Shown here in pieces: positions 18,354 through 27,628 of a stretch of DNA of 64,000 nucleotides; the stretch's first letter is position 1, and every line of letters starts with the position of its first letter. The DNA comes from Proteiniphilum sp. X52 (GTDB lineage: Bacteria; Bacteroidota; Bacteroidia; Bacteroidales; Dysgonomonadaceae): NCBI RefSeq assembly GCF_003712195.1, contig NZ_RDSD01000003.1, positions 1 through 64,000 of the forward strand, written 5' to 3'. The notes below the pieces were generated by a model. The model was not told the DNA's origin. It searched no databases and worked only from the letters and a program-made list of their open reading frames with translations. Made by a program: the position numbers and the translations under genes.

Positions 18354-18645
18354 TTATTCAAAATTCAAAAGTTGAGAAAATATTTTAAAATCAACAGTTT
18401 GGCAAGTTTTAATAATAATGAAATGCGCCATTGTAATAAATAAAGTGTCCAATCCCTTGATAGTTATTTTAACGTAATAATCTGCGTCACTTGGATTGCT
18501 GCTGGACATGTGTGTATGTCCGGCAGGCGGCTTGCCGGAATGGGAAAATGTTTGTGCCGCCTTTCTTCATGTAGGCAGGAGCGTCCTTGGATTCCGAAGA
18601 TCCAAAAGGCAATCCTGCCATGAATGACATGAATGAAAGGAGGCT
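18354..18645. other. Intergenic region containing a structured element
   Basis: Mainly AT-rich sequence plus the set of inverted repeats at 18504-18619 described separately. A 61-residue frame crossing it on the minus strand is not a credible protein. Confidence 0.5.
18504..18619. repeat. Cluster of perfect inverted repeats (structured intergenic element)
   Basis: Four pairings are visible: GGACAT (18504-18509) with ATGTCC (18516-18521); CCGGCA (18520-18525) with TGCCGG (18533-18538); GGCAGGA (18574-18580) with TCCTGCC (18613-18619); and, nested in the last, TTGGAT (18587-18592) with ATCCAA (18600-18605). GC content is above the flanks. This density suggests a dispersed palindromic repeat or a structured RNA, just downstream of a leftward gene. 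Confidence 0.4.
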
Positions 18646-19344
18646 TCATTCCTTTTTGAAAAGAAAATTCATTGAACTTTGGGCCATTGAATCCAGATTA
18701 GTTATATTTTCATCTTTCACCCATTGATTTGTTTCCGCAAGCGATTTTTCTAAAATATCGTAATAATATTTTGAAAGGCCTTTGTCAATAAAATCTTTGG
18801 CAGTAGCAGAGCTGTAAAACTGATTGTTTTTAATAGCGACTTTCTCTAAGACCAGATTGAACAGTTTGTCTCTTTTCACGAGTTCATTTTGAGTAAGCAG
18901 GCTATCTGGTTTCTCGATAAACTCTCTCAACTCTTGCAATGTGCTCGCGTACGTTTCATCGCGCGAGCTCCTCTCTTGATTTCCACATGAAAAACCGAAC
19001 AGGAAAATCAAAACTATTGAGTAACACACTTTCCTCATATCCATAACGGTTTGATTAATTAGGTGATTGACAATACTGCGTTGTTTGGCAAAATAAATTG
19101 TGGGGATGACTGCCAACAACAGGACAAAACCTCCTACTGTCAGCATTAAACGGTTCCGGGCTTCGGCTTTCAGCGCTTTGTTCTCGGATTCCGCCAGGTT
19201 GTACCGGATTTCGAGTTCACGGATTCGGGTATCGAGCCCATTCTCCACCGATTGGTCGTAGGGACCTTCATCCCGTTCCCGGCTACAGGAAACGGAAAAT
19301 AAAAGGCACAAGCATAGTAGGATGCGGTTTATTGTCCCGTTCAT
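18646..19344 (-). CDS. Two lipoprotein genes fused into one frame (double lipobox)
   Basis: The first half starts MNGTINRILLCLCLLFSVSC (lipobox), has a coiled-coil stretch LDTRIRELEIRYNLAESENKA and a transmembrane segment (LTVGGFVLLLAVIPTIYF). The same frame then runs without stop into a second signal sequence, MDMRKVCYSIVLIFLFGFSC, with its own lipobox, followed by a helical mature protein ending FLFKKE. A lipoprotein does not need two such signals, so the natural state is probably two genes, the second starting at ATG ~19052 or 19046, with the first gene's stop lost. The start at 19344 is supported by the promoter at 19377-19408. Confidence 0.5.
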   Translation of the reverse strand: MNGTINRILLCLCLLFSVSCSRERDEGPYDQSVENGLDTRIRELEIRYNLAESENKALKAEARNRLMLTVGGFVLLLAVIPTIYFAKQRSIVNHLINQTVMDMRKVCYSIVLIFLFGFSCGNQERSSRDETYASTLQELREFIEKPDSLLTQNELVKRDKLFNLVLEKVAIKNNQFYSSATAKDFIDKGLSKYYYDILEKSLAETNQWVKDENITNLDSMAQSSMNFLFKKE

Positions 19345-19376
19345 ACAATCAATAGGCAACAATTGTGAATTCATTG

Positions 19377-19408
19377 CAAAAATAGCGGATAGCTGTAAGA
19401 GCACCAAA
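19377..19408 (-). promoter_or_regulatory. Promoter for the double-lipobox gene
   Basis: On the minus strand TTTG (19405-19408), 20 bp, TATTTTTG (19377-19384) matches the Bacteroidota consensus exactly. Transcription would begin about 25 bp before the ATG at 19344. Confidence 0.65.
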
Positions 19409-19472
19409 GGAATACCCGATTATTTTTCTATCTTTTCATAACATGGGTGCGCCTCGGATAAGCTCAAACAAG

Positions 19473-19504
19473 TTTGGCTTTTCTCCCGGATTTCACTATA
19501 TTTG
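19473..19504 (+). promoter_or_regulatory. Promoter for mltF
   Basis: TTTG (19473-19476), 20 bp, TATATTTG (19497-19504). It lies within a possible longer reading frame from 19443, which argues for the later start at 19581 with a ~70-nt leader. It is divergent from the promoter at 19377-19408. Confidence 0.65.
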
Positions 19505-19580
19505 TCCCGTTTTTTACTTGAAAAAAGTATGCGACGAACATAAGGATTGTTCGCTGAAGTTACATGATACGCTGTTGAAA

Positions 19581-20987
19581 ATGAATAGTTCAAATCGAAG
19601 GAACAGAGTGCTGTTGTTTTCACTGCTTCTCGCCGGCCTGTGCCTGTCATGCGGAAAATGGAACAGGCAGGAGGGGGCGTATGACTTTCCTCATATTTTG
19701 CAGTCGGATACGTTACGCGTGCTTACCCTGAACACCTCCACTTCCTATTTCATCTATCGGGATCAACCTATGGGATACCATTACGATATGATCCGTGATT
19801 TCTGCAAATATCACGGGTTAGTCCCGGAGATCATCGTCGCCGGAAATACAGGTGCTATGTTGCAAATGCTACACAATAAGGAGGCCGATCTGATTGCCTA
19901 CGGCATGCCCTTCACCAATGCCTTGAAAGACTCGGTGCTTTATTGCGGGCTCCAGCAGATTTCGCATCAGGTGCTGGTGCAACGCGCGGGACGGGGGGAT
20001 ACCTTGCTGACCGATGTGACCGGATTGATCGGTAAGCAGGTGACGGTGATCGATAAGTCGAAATACCTGGAGAGGATGAATAACCTTAATGACGAACTGG
20101 GAGGAGGTATTCTGATCGACAGGGTAGACAGTGACACGATTGTTGTGGAAGATCTGATCCGGATGGTTTCCCGGGGAGAGGTCGCCTATACAGTGGCTGA
20201 CGATGACCTGGCCCTGCTCAATCACACCTATTTCGGAAACCTGAATGTGGATCTTCCGGTCAGCTTCGACCAGCGTTCTTCGTGGGTGGTGAGAAAAGAT
20301 ACCCCCCTGCTTGCTGATTCGCTCGACAGTTGGATCGGGAAACGGTCTTCCGGACCTGCTTTTCTGCGCATCATCAAACGCTATTTTGAAGAAACAAAAG
20401 GTTATTCCCTCTCCTCAAAACCCTCTTTCCGGGAGATTTCAGGCCATGGGGTTATTTCACCTTTTGATTCCTATTTCAAACGATATGGGAAAGAGTCGGG
20501 AATCGACTGGCGGCTGCTTGCATCGGTCTCCTATCAGGAGTCGCGATTCGAGATGGAGGGACAATCATGGGCGGGCGCCACAGGGCTGATGGGGTTAATG
20601 CCGGCTACTGCCGCTTCGTTGGGAGCGGAAGGAGAGCAGCTCTTTGATCCTGAGAAAAACATCAGCGCAGGCGCGGCATACCTGAAAAATCTGCTTCATA
20701 TTTTCCGTTTTATCAATAACCCTGATGAGAGGATAAAAATGGCTTTAGCTGCCTATAACGGAGGCCTCGGCCATCTGTTCGACGCATTGGCGCTCACCGA
20801 AAAACACGGTGGCGACAAAGAGGTCTGGGAAGGGAATGTGGAACGTTATCTGCAATTGAAACGTTTAAAGCAGTATTACAGCGATCCGGTTTGCAAGAAC
20901 GGTTATTTCAGGGCCGACGAAACGATCAATTATGTACGTGACGTGATAGACAGATGGCAGATATACAAGGAGAAGTTGAAAGAATGA
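19581..20987 (+). CDS. mltF: Membrane-bound lytic murein transglycosylase F-like lipoprotein
   Basis: The start at 19581 gives MNSSNRRNRVLLFSLLLAGL and a lipobox CLSC. Residues ~35-280 form a periplasmic solute-binding (SBP_bac_3-like) domain (LRVLTLNTSTSYFIYRDQPMGYHYDMI). Residues ~305-460 are an SLT domain with the catalytic Glu320 in SVSYQESRF, GATGLMGLMPATA and AAYNGG, all classical. The combination defines MltF, which cleaves peptidoglycan glycan strands to 1,6-anhydro-muropeptides and is regulated through the binding domain. 468 aa is normal. A good promoter at 19473-19504 precedes it. Confidence 0.88.
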   Translation: MNSSNRRNRVLLFSLLLAGLCLSCGKWNRQEGAYDFPHILQSDTLRVLTLNTSTSYFIYRDQPMGYHYDMIRDFCKYHGLVPEIIVAGNTGAMLQMLHNKEADLIAYGMPFTNALKDSVLYCGLQQISHQVLVQRAGRGDTLLTDVTGLIGKQVTVIDKSKYLERMNNLNDELGGGILIDRVDSDTIVVEDLIRMVSRGEVAYTVADDDLALLNHTYFGNLNVDLPVSFDQRSSWVVRKDTPLLADSLDSWIGKRSSGPAFLRIIKRYFEETKGYSLSSKPSFREISGHGVISPFDSYFKRYGKESGIDWRLLASVSYQESRFEMEGQSWAGATGLMGLMPATAASLGAEGEQLFDPEKNISAGAAYLKNLLHIFRFINNPDERIKMALAAYNGGLGHLFDALALTEKHGGDKEVWEGNVERYLQLKRLKQYYSDPVCKNGYFRADETINYVRDVIDRWQIYKEKLKE

Positions 20988-20995
20988 AAATCCTG

Positions 20996-21027
20996 TTGAT
21001 CTTTCAATAAAAAAATCACTATCTTTG
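20996..21027 (+). promoter_or_regulatory. Promoter for the GNAT-parE-coaD operon
   Basis: TTG (20996-20998), 21 bp, TATCTTTG (21020-21027), about 36 bp before the ATG at 21064. Confidence 0.6.
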
Positions 21028-21063
21028 CCATCGGTGTAAAAATCATATTTACGAAAGCAAAAC

Positions 21064-22194
21064 ATGTCAGTTATAATCAATAAAGTCAGGACGAAAGATG
21101 ATTTGAAGAAATTCATCCGATTCGGTATCGATCTCTATGAAGGGAATGAATATTTTGTTCCTCCGTTGATCTACGATGAGAGAGCCACACTCGACCGGAG
21201 TAAAAATCCGGCATTCGATCATTGTGACGCGAACTATTTCCTGGCATACCGCGACGATGAAATCGTGGGCAGGATTGGTGTTATCATCAACCATAAAGCC
21301 AATGAGAGATGGAACGAGCGCAATGCCCGATTCGGTTTTGTGGATTTTATTGATGATAATGAAGTGGTGGATGCCCTTTTTGGTGCGGCCGAAAGCTGGG
21401 CGCGGTCACGGGGAATGGAGAAGATGCACGGGCCGCTCGGCTTCACCGACCTCGACCATGAAGGGATGCTGGTAGAGGGATTTGACCAGATGGGTACCCT
21501 CTCCGCCATATACAACTATCCCTACTACGTAGACCATATGGAGCGTATGGGATATGTAAAGGATCAGGATTGGTTGGAATTCCTCATTACCATTCCCAAG
21601 GAGATGCCGGAGCGATTCCTACGCGCCTCGGAGATCGTGAAGAAACGGTCAGGGCTCGATGTGAAGCATTTACAGAGTAAAAAGGAAGTCTATCCTTACG
21701 CGAGGGATATTTTTAAACTGATTAACCATGCCTATAAAGATCTTTACGGATATGTGGAGTTGACCGACCGTCAGATTGACTATTATGTGGATATGTATAT
21801 TCCGATGCTACGCCTGGAGTTCCTCACCCTGGTAATCCGTCAGGAAGACAATAAACTGGTAGGCGTGGGCATAGGGCTTCCCAGCATAGCCAAAGCACTC
21901 CAGAAGGCAAGGGGGCGGTTTGTCCCTACCGGTTGGTATCATCTCTACAAAGCGTTGAAAGGGAAAAGTACCAATGTGCTCGACCTGTTGATGGTGGCTG
22001 TCGACCCCGAATATCAGGGCAAAGGATTGAATGCGTTGATGTTCAATGAGTTTATTCCGGCTGCCAACCGGTTGGGATTCGAATATGCTGAAAGCAATCC
22101 CGAACTGGAAGCAAACAGTAAGGTGCATTCCATGTGGAATGGCCTTGAAACGAAGCAGCATAAAAGACGGAGGGCATTTATCAAGAATTTATAG
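21064..22194 (+). CDS. GNAT-like acyltransferase-fold protein, 376 aa
   Basis: A long member of the GNAT superfamily common in Bacteroidota. The N-terminal half has YFLAYRDDEIVGRIGVIIN; the C-terminal half has the acetyl-CoA loop region VDPEYQGKGLNALMFNEFI (Q/R-x-x-G-x-G/A pattern as QGKGLN). The final MWNGLETKQHKRRRAFIKNL is typical of this group. The substrate is unknown. It begins just after a consensus promoter and is followed 87 bp later by parE, so it probably leads this rightward operon. Confidence 0.75.
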   Translation: MSVIINKVRTKDDLKKFIRFGIDLYEGNEYFVPPLIYDERATLDRSKNPAFDHCDANYFLAYRDDEIVGRIGVIINHKANERWNERNARFGFVDFIDDNEVVDALFGAAESWARSRGMEKMHGPLGFTDLDHEGMLVEGFDQMGTLSAIYNYPYYVDHMERMGYVKDQDWLEFLITIPKEMPERFLRASEIVKKRSGLDVKHLQSKKEVYPYARDIFKLINHAYKDLYGYVELTDRQIDYYVDMYIPMLRLEFLTLVIRQEDNKLVGVGIGLPSIAKALQKARGRFVPTGWYHLYKALKGKSTNVLDLLMVAVDPEYQGKGLNALMFNEFIPAANRLGFEYAESNPELEANSKVHSMWNGLETKQHKRRRAFIKNL

Positions 22195-22281
22195 GGGCTA
22201 TTTATAAGCCGAGTGGGGCGGGTAAAGTTTGCTTGAGCCATTTCATGGTGGAAAATAGTCTGATTTTAATGAAATAAAATA

Positions 22282-24150
22282 GTGAACGAAACGGAAAAAG
22301 ACATACAAATAGCCGATAATAATTACAGGGAAGAGAATATTGTCACCTTAGAGTGGCAAGAACATATCCGCCGGCGGCCCGGAATGTATATCGGGAAGCT
22401 GGGCGACGGATCTTCGTATGACGATGGTATCTATGTCCTTCTGAAAGAGGTGTTGGACAATGCCATTGATGAATTTATGATGGGATACGGTAAGACCATC
22501 GAGGTGACCATTGAAAATGGAAGAGTGGCTGTGCGTGACCACGGGCGTGGTGTGCCACTGGGTAAAGTGAAGGATGTCTGCTCCAAAATGAATACCGGCG
22601 CCAAATATGATTCCAAGGCATTTAAAAAGTCGGTGGGATTGAATGGTGTGGGTATCAAAGCTGTGAACGCGCTCTCCTCTTCTTTCGCGATGGAATGTTT
22701 CCGGGAGGGTCAAATGAAGGCGGTGGAGTTTGTGCAAGGTGTGCTCTCGAATGACAGGGAGATTGTGTCGACCACCAATCCAAACGGAACTTATGTGAGT
22801 TTTACCCCTGACGTGGAAATATTTGGAGAGTATCATTACCGCGACGAGCATATTGAGCCGTTACTGAAGAATTATGTCTTTTTGAATATCGGCCTGACCA
22901 TCGTTTTCAACGATAAAAAATTCAGCTCGAAAAACGGGTTGGAGGATTTGCTGAACGAAAACCTCACCTCCGAAGAACTTTACCCTATTATCCATCTTTT
23001 CGGTGAAGATATAGAGGTGGCTATCACCCATACCCACCAGTATGGTGAAGAGTATTATTCGTTTGTCAACGGACAGCATACTACCCAAGGAGGAACCCAT
23101 CTCGCCGCTTTCCGGGAGGCGACCGCGCGGGTGATCAAAGAGTTCTACAACCGTAACTTTGAGTACTCCGATATCCGCAACGGTATGGTGGCAGCCATCA
23201 GTATCAAGGTGGAAGAGCCGGTGTTCGAGTCGCAGACAAAGACGAAACTCGGCTCCAAGGAGATGACACCCAACGGTATCTCAGTGAGCAAACATATTAA
23301 CGACTTCCTCAAAAAAGAACTGGATAATTATCTCCACAAAAATGCCGATACGGTGGAGGCATTGCAGAAAAAGATCCTCGATTCGGAAAAGGAGCGTAAA
23401 GCCATAGCAGGCGTGACCAAACTGGCCCGCGAACGGGCGAAAAAGGCCAACCTGCACAATAAGAAACTGAGGGACTGCCGTATCCATTACAACGATGCCA
23501 AAGGCGATGACAGGGATAAGACTTGCATCTTCATTACCGAGGGGGACTCTGCCAGCGGATCCATCACCAAAAGCCGTGATCCGAACCTGCAGGCGGTATT
23601 CAGCCTAAGGGGAAAACCCTTGAACTGCTTCGGGTTGACAAAGAAGATCGTCTATGAGAACGAGGAATTCAATCTCCTTCAGGCAGCACTCAATATTGAG
23701 GAGAATATGGACGGCTTGCGGTATAACAGAGTGATCATTGCCACCGACGCCGATACCGACGGGATGCATATCCGCCTGCTGCTGCTTACCTTCTTCCTGC
23801 AGTTCTTCCCCGACCTGATCAAAAAGGGACATGTCTATATCCTGCAAACACCTCTCTTCAGGGTGCGTAACAAAAAGAAAACTCTTTATTGCTATACCGA
23901 GGAAGAGCGTCTCAGCGCTGTTGATGAGCTGGGGCCCAACCCCGAAATAACCCGATTCAAAGGGCTGGGTGAGATATCGCCCGACGAGTTCCGTAACTTT
24001 ATCGGTGAGGATATCCGCCTCGACAGGGTGACCATGCGGAAAGAAGACCTCCTGAAAGAATTGCTCGAATTCTATATGGGCAAAAATACTCCGGAACGCC
24101 AGTCCTTTATTATTGAAAACCTGGTGGTTGAAGAAGACGAGGTGGCTTGA
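22282..24150 (+). CDS. parE: DNA topoisomerase IV subunit B (ParE)
   Basis: A type IIA topoisomerase ATPase subunit: GHKL ATPase motifs [19 protein letters not shown] and [14 protein letters not shown] in the N-terminal third, then the TOPRIM motifs EGDSASG and [17 protein letters not shown]. It relaxes positive supercoils and decatenates daughter chromosomes together with ParC, which is not in this window. 622 aa suits ParE better than GyrB. The start is a GTG (22282); no ATG is better placed. The order parE-coaD-S41 protease is also seen in Bacteroides. Confidence 0.9.
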   Translation: MNETEKDIQIADNNYREENIVTLEWQEHIRRRPGMYIGKLGDGSSYDDGIYVLLKEVLDNAIDEFMMGYGKTIEVTIENGRVAVRDHGRGVPLGKVKDVCSKMNTGAKYDSKAFKKSVGLNGVGIKAVNALSSSFAMECFREGQMKAVEFVQGVLSNDREIVSTTNPNGTYVSFTPDVEIFGEYHYRDEHIEPLLKNYVFLNIGLTIVFNDKKFSSKNGLEDLLNENLTSEELYPIIHLFGEDIEVAITHTHQYGEEYYSFVNGQHTTQGGTHLAAFREATARVIKEFYNRNFEYSDIRNGMVAAISIKVEEPVFESQTKTKLGSKEMTPNGISVSKHINDFLKKELDNYLHKNADTVEALQKKILDSEKERKAIAGVTKLARERAKKANLHNKKLRDCRIHYNDAKGDDRDKTCIFITEGDSASGSITKSRDPNLQAVFSLRGKPLNCFGLTKKIVYENEEFNLLQAALNIEENMDGLRYNRVIIATDADTDGMHIRLLLLTFFLQFFPDLIKKGHVYILQTPLFRVRNKKKTLYCYTEEERLSAVDELGPNPEITRFKGLGEISPDEFRNFIGEDIRLDRVTMRKEDLLKELLEFYMGKNTPERQSFIIENLVVEEDEVA

Positions 24151-24195
24151 TTTGGTGAAAATTAGTAATTCCCACATCCCATATCCCCAATAAAT

Positions 24196-24696
24196 ATGTC
24201 TCAGATGGATGTCGCTAAATATAGAATCGCGCTGTTTCCCGGCACATTCGACCCCTTCACCATAGGTCATGAGTCGCTCGTAAGAAGGGGATTGTCGCTG
24301 GTAGACGAGATTGTGATCGCGATAGGGGTTAATGAAGCGAAAAAGTCATTTTTCCCCCTGGATCAACGACTCAGCATGATCCGCGGATTATACGAAAACG
24401 AGCCGCGGGTAAGGGTGGAGAGTTACGACTGCCTCACCATAGAATTTGCGCAAAAGGTGGGGGCACAATATATTCTGCGGGGTATCAGGTCGGTAATGGA
24501 TTTCGAATATGAAAAAACGATAGCCGACATGAACCGAGCCATTTCGGGAATTGAGACGTTTGTGCTATTTACCGAACCTGCTCTGACCCATGTCAGTTCC
24601 TCACATGTGAGGGAATTGCTGCGTTACGGGCACGATGTGAGTGGATTTATCCCCAAAGGAATCGAATTAAAAAAAATCAAATCCTCAAAAAAATAA
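24196..24696 (+). CDS. coaD: Phosphopantetheine adenylyltransferase (CoaD)
   Basis: Catalyses ATP + 4'-phosphopantetheine to dephospho-CoA, the penultimate step of CoA synthesis. The nucleotidyltransferase signature [10 protein letters not shown] lies near residue 15, the [14 protein letters not shown] block in the middle and VSSSHVREL (ISSTxVR motif) at about residue 135. 166 aa is slightly long for the family (~160) because of a short N-terminal extension. It lies 45 bp after parE and 2 bp before the protease gene. Confidence 0.92.
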   Translation: MSQMDVAKYRIALFPGTFDPFTIGHESLVRRGLSLVDEIVIAIGVNEAKKSFFPLDQRLSMIRGLYENEPRVRVESYDCLTIEFAQKVGAQYILRGIRSVMDFEYEKTIADMNRAISGIETFVLFTEPALTHVSSSHVRELLRYGHDVSGFIPKGIELKKIKSSKK

Positions 24697-24698
24697 AA

Positions 24699-26321
24699 AT
24701 GCTAAAGAGAATAATACCGATTGTTTTAGGTACGCTGTTTTTAACCGGATGTGTTTATGGACAATTCAGACCGTCGCCCGAAGGTGTGAAGTTAGAAAGG
24801 ACTCTCCAACTTATCCAGGGTTTGTATGTGGAAGACGTGGACGCGCAGGGACTGACCGAGGCAGCCATACGTGGTATGTTGAAAGAGTTGGATCCACATT
24901 CCACCTATCTCAACAAGGAAGAAGTAAAGGCCATGAATGAGCCCTTACAGGGAAATTTTGAGGGGATCGGCATATCGTTCAATATGCTGACCGATACGCT
25001 TTACGTGATGGAGATTATTTCCGGTGGCCCCTCGCAGAAGGTCGGTATCATGCCGGGAGATAAGATCATCTTCGTGAACGACACGCTTATTGCCGGGGTG
25101 AAGAAGAACAACCAGGATATCGTTTCCATGCTTCGCGGACCAAAAGGAACGGAGGTGAATGTGAAAGTGCTTCGGCGAGGTGTGCCGGGATTAATGCCTT
25201 TCCGGATTGTCCGGGATAGAATTCCCATCACCAGTATCGATGCTTCCTATATGGTAACCGCTGATATAGGGTATATCCGTCTGAGTCGCTTTGGTGTTTC
25301 TTCGGGTGATGAGTTCCGGCAGGCAGAGCAGAATTTGAGATCGCAGGGTATGAATCACCTCATCCTGGACCTGACCGATAATGGTGGAGGCATACTGCAG
25401 ACAGCCAATGATATCGTGGATGAGTTTTTGGGGGATGGTAAACTGATTGTATATACCGAAGGAAAGAATCAGCCGCGCTATGCGATGAATGCTACCGGTG
25501 ATGATCAACTGAAAGGAGGAAAGCTGGTGATACTGGTCAATGAAGCCTCGGCATCCGCGAGTGAAATTCTGGCCGGCGCCATCCAGGACTGGGACAGAGG
25601 TGTGATAGTAGGTAGAAGGACTTTCGGGAAAGGATTGGTGCAACGCCAGTTGCCGCTTCCCGACGGTACTATGATCCGTCTGACCGTGGCGAGGTATTAT
25701 ACTCCTACCGGCAGAAGTATCCAGAAACCGTATGAGAACGGCGACCAGGATACATACAACCGGGATTTTGTGAATCGTTACAATCATGGCGAACTGTTTC
25801 AGGCTGACAGTATCCATTTCCCTGATTCGCTTAAATACACTACATTGGTGAACAAACGCACCGTGTACGGCGGCGGAGGCATTATGCCCGATTATTTTGT
25901 GCCGATTGACACGACGAGAGGCACCATGCTGCACGCCCGATTGAACGGCATGAATGTGATTTACAAGTTGGCCATATCCGAGGTGGATAATCATCGCCGG
26001 GAGTTGCTGCAAAAATATCCGGATGCCAATAGCTTCAACGCGAATTATCAGGTAACCGAGGCAATGATCCCTAGAATAAAGAAACTTGCCGCCGAGGAGA
26101 AGATAGAATGGGATGAGGAAGAATTCGTCTCTTCCCGCCCGTTGATATTCGCGCAACTGAAAGCATTGATCGCCCGGGATCTGTATGATTCGTCGGCATT
26201 TTTTCGGATCATCAATGAACAGAACGACATCTTTATGGAAGGGTTGAGGATTATTTCCGACGATAACCGGTATCAGGGATTACTGGATGGAGTGGGGAGC
26301 AATGCGGGAAAAAACAGATAA
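24699..26321 (+). CDS. S41-family C-terminal processing peptidase (CtpA-like)
   Basis: The N-terminus MLKRIIPIVLGTLFLTGC has a lipobox-like LTGC, so it is exported and possibly lipid-anchored. A PDZ domain (about residues 85-165; GIMPGDKIIFVNDTLIAG) precedes the S41 core, with the nucleophile region NEASASASEILAGA and the general-base Lys in TFGKGLVQ. Such periplasmic proteases trim C-termini or degrade envelope proteins. The start codon follows coaD by 2 bp, so translation is probably coupled. Confidence 0.88.
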   Translation: MLKRIIPIVLGTLFLTGCVYGQFRPSPEGVKLERTLQLIQGLYVEDVDAQGLTEAAIRGMLKELDPHSTYLNKEEVKAMNEPLQGNFEGIGISFNMLTDTLYVMEIISGGPSQKVGIMPGDKIIFVNDTLIAGVKKNNQDIVSMLRGPKGTEVNVKVLRRGVPGLMPFRIVRDRIPITSIDASYMVTADIGYIRLSRFGVSSGDEFRQAEQNLRSQGMNHLILDLTDNGGGILQTANDIVDEFLGDGKLIVYTEGKNQPRYAMNATGDDQLKGGKLVILVNEASASASEILAGAIQDWDRGVIVGRRTFGKGLVQRQLPLPDGTMIRLTVARYYTPTGRSIQKPYENGDQDTYNRDFVNRYNHGELFQADSIHFPDSLKYTTLVNKRTVYGGGGIMPDYFVPIDTTRGTMLHARLNGMNVIYKLAISEVDNHRRELLQKYPDANSFNANYQVTEAMIPRIKKLAAEEKIEWDEEEFVSSRPLIFAQLKALIARDLYDSSAFFRIINEQNDIFMEGLRIISDDNRYQGLLDGVGSNAGKNR

Positions 26322-26324
26322 GGT

Positions 26325-27197
26325 ATGGAATTCGATTACAGTAAATTGCGGGTGCGGGAGGGTGCGAAAGTCAGCCTGAAGGATTTTCCTACCTGTGAAG
26401 ACGGAGGACACACCAAGAAAACGGCCAAAGAGGAGATCGAGCGGAACATCCAGGAGTTGAAGACATTCCAGGAGATGTTTTATGCCGACGACCGCTATTC
26501 ACTGCTGATCATCCTGCAGGCACGCGATGCTGCCGGAAAAGACGGCGTAATCCGTCATGTGATGTCGGGTATTAATCCTCAGGGCTGCCGGGTACATAGT
26601 TTTAAAACCCCTACCAAGAATGAGCTGGAACATGACTATTTTTGGCGCCACTATATTGCGTTACCCCAACGTGGGATGATAGAGATCTTCAATCGCTCGC
26701 ATTATGAGAATGTGCTGGCGACGAAAGTCAACCCGCAGTGGATACTTAATGAGCGTATTCCCGGTTATGGGTCGGTGGAGAATATCGATCAACAGTTCTG
26801 GGATGCCCGATACGAAGATATTAATGCGATTGAGCAACATCTTCACCGCAATGGGATGCTTATCCTTAAATTTTTCCTGAACATATCCAAAGAAGAGCAG
26901 AAAAAGCGGTTTATCTCCCGTATTGACGAGCCGGATAAAAACTGGAAATTCAGTCCGGCCGATTTGCAGGCCCGTGAACAATGGGATGATTACGAAAAGG
27001 CGTTTGAAGAGATGCTGGAGAAGACTTCGAAGCCCTATGCGCCATGGTATGTGATCCCGGCCGACAAGAAATTCTTCGCACGTGTGGCAGTGGGTGATAT
27101 CATCCTCGCGCTGTTCAGGTCACTCGACCTGCGTTACCCGCCCGCGGAATCGCCCGAAATACTGGCGAAAGCACGCGAAATTTTACTCAAGCAATAA
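26325..27197 (+). CDS. Polyphosphate kinase 2 family (polyP:nucleotide phosphotransferase)
   Basis: The PPK2 core is clear: Walker A LQARDAAGKDGVIRHV, the lid and Walker B region IEIFNRSHYENVL, then LKFFLNISKEEQKKRF and PWYVIPADKKFFARV. Single-domain PPK2 enzymes move phosphate between polyphosphate and nucleoside mono- or diphosphates. 290 aa and the TPTKNELEHDYFWR block point to the class active on AMP/ADP; the exact class is not provable here. It lies 3 bp after the protease gene and ends this operon. Confidence 0.88.
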   Translation: MEFDYSKLRVREGAKVSLKDFPTCEDGGHTKKTAKEEIERNIQELKTFQEMFYADDRYSLLIILQARDAAGKDGVIRHVMSGINPQGCRVHSFKTPTKNELEHDYFWRHYIALPQRGMIEIFNRSHYENVLATKVNPQWILNERIPGYGSVENIDQQFWDARYEDINAIEQHLHRNGMLILKFFLNISKEEQKKRFISRIDEPDKNWKFSPADLQAREQWDDYEKAFEEMLEKTSKPYAPWYVIPADKKFFARVAVGDIILALFRSLDLRYPPAESPEILAKAREILLKQ

Positions 27198-27628
27198 TTT
27201 TTTCATTAGTTTCTCCTTCGAGTTTGATCGAGCGTGAATCCAGCTATTCAACTCTCTATGGCTTAATTTTGTGTTTTGATGCAGGCCGGTTTAAGTGCCG
27301 GTATTAAATCATTCCACATAATTGTTATATTTAAAAAGTGAATTAATAATCTATTTACATCCATAGGACTATCACTTCGACCGATCGGTTACAAAAATAA
27401 GTAATTATTTTTATAATTTGTCTATTCTGATTGAAAATCAATAAGTTAATAACTTATTGACAGCGATGGGTTTTTTAAGAATTTAAATTCGTCAATCTGA
27501 TTTCTATTTCTTTTCTTTGCAAATGGAATGATAATTAATTCCACATATGCAGGTCTCCGCAAAACATCCAAAAGTTTCCGATTTAGCTGCATCCATTCCA
27601 ATAAGTGTTCTGGTAGAGTTGTGTGAAA
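27198..27628. other. AT-rich intergenic region
   Basis: No coding frame was accepted. TAATTTTG (27264-27271) and TTTCTTTG (27512-27519) resemble -7 boxes but lack a convincing -33 partner; the latter is nearer the radical SAM gene. No terminator hairpin was seen. Confidence 0.4.

Noticed and set aside
18464-18649. A 61-codon minus-strand frame
   Set aside because: It overlaps the inverted-repeat cluster and has no promoter or homology that I recognise.
25191-26156. A 321-codon minus-strand frame
   Set aside because: It lies opposite the S41 protease gene, whose motifs are clear.
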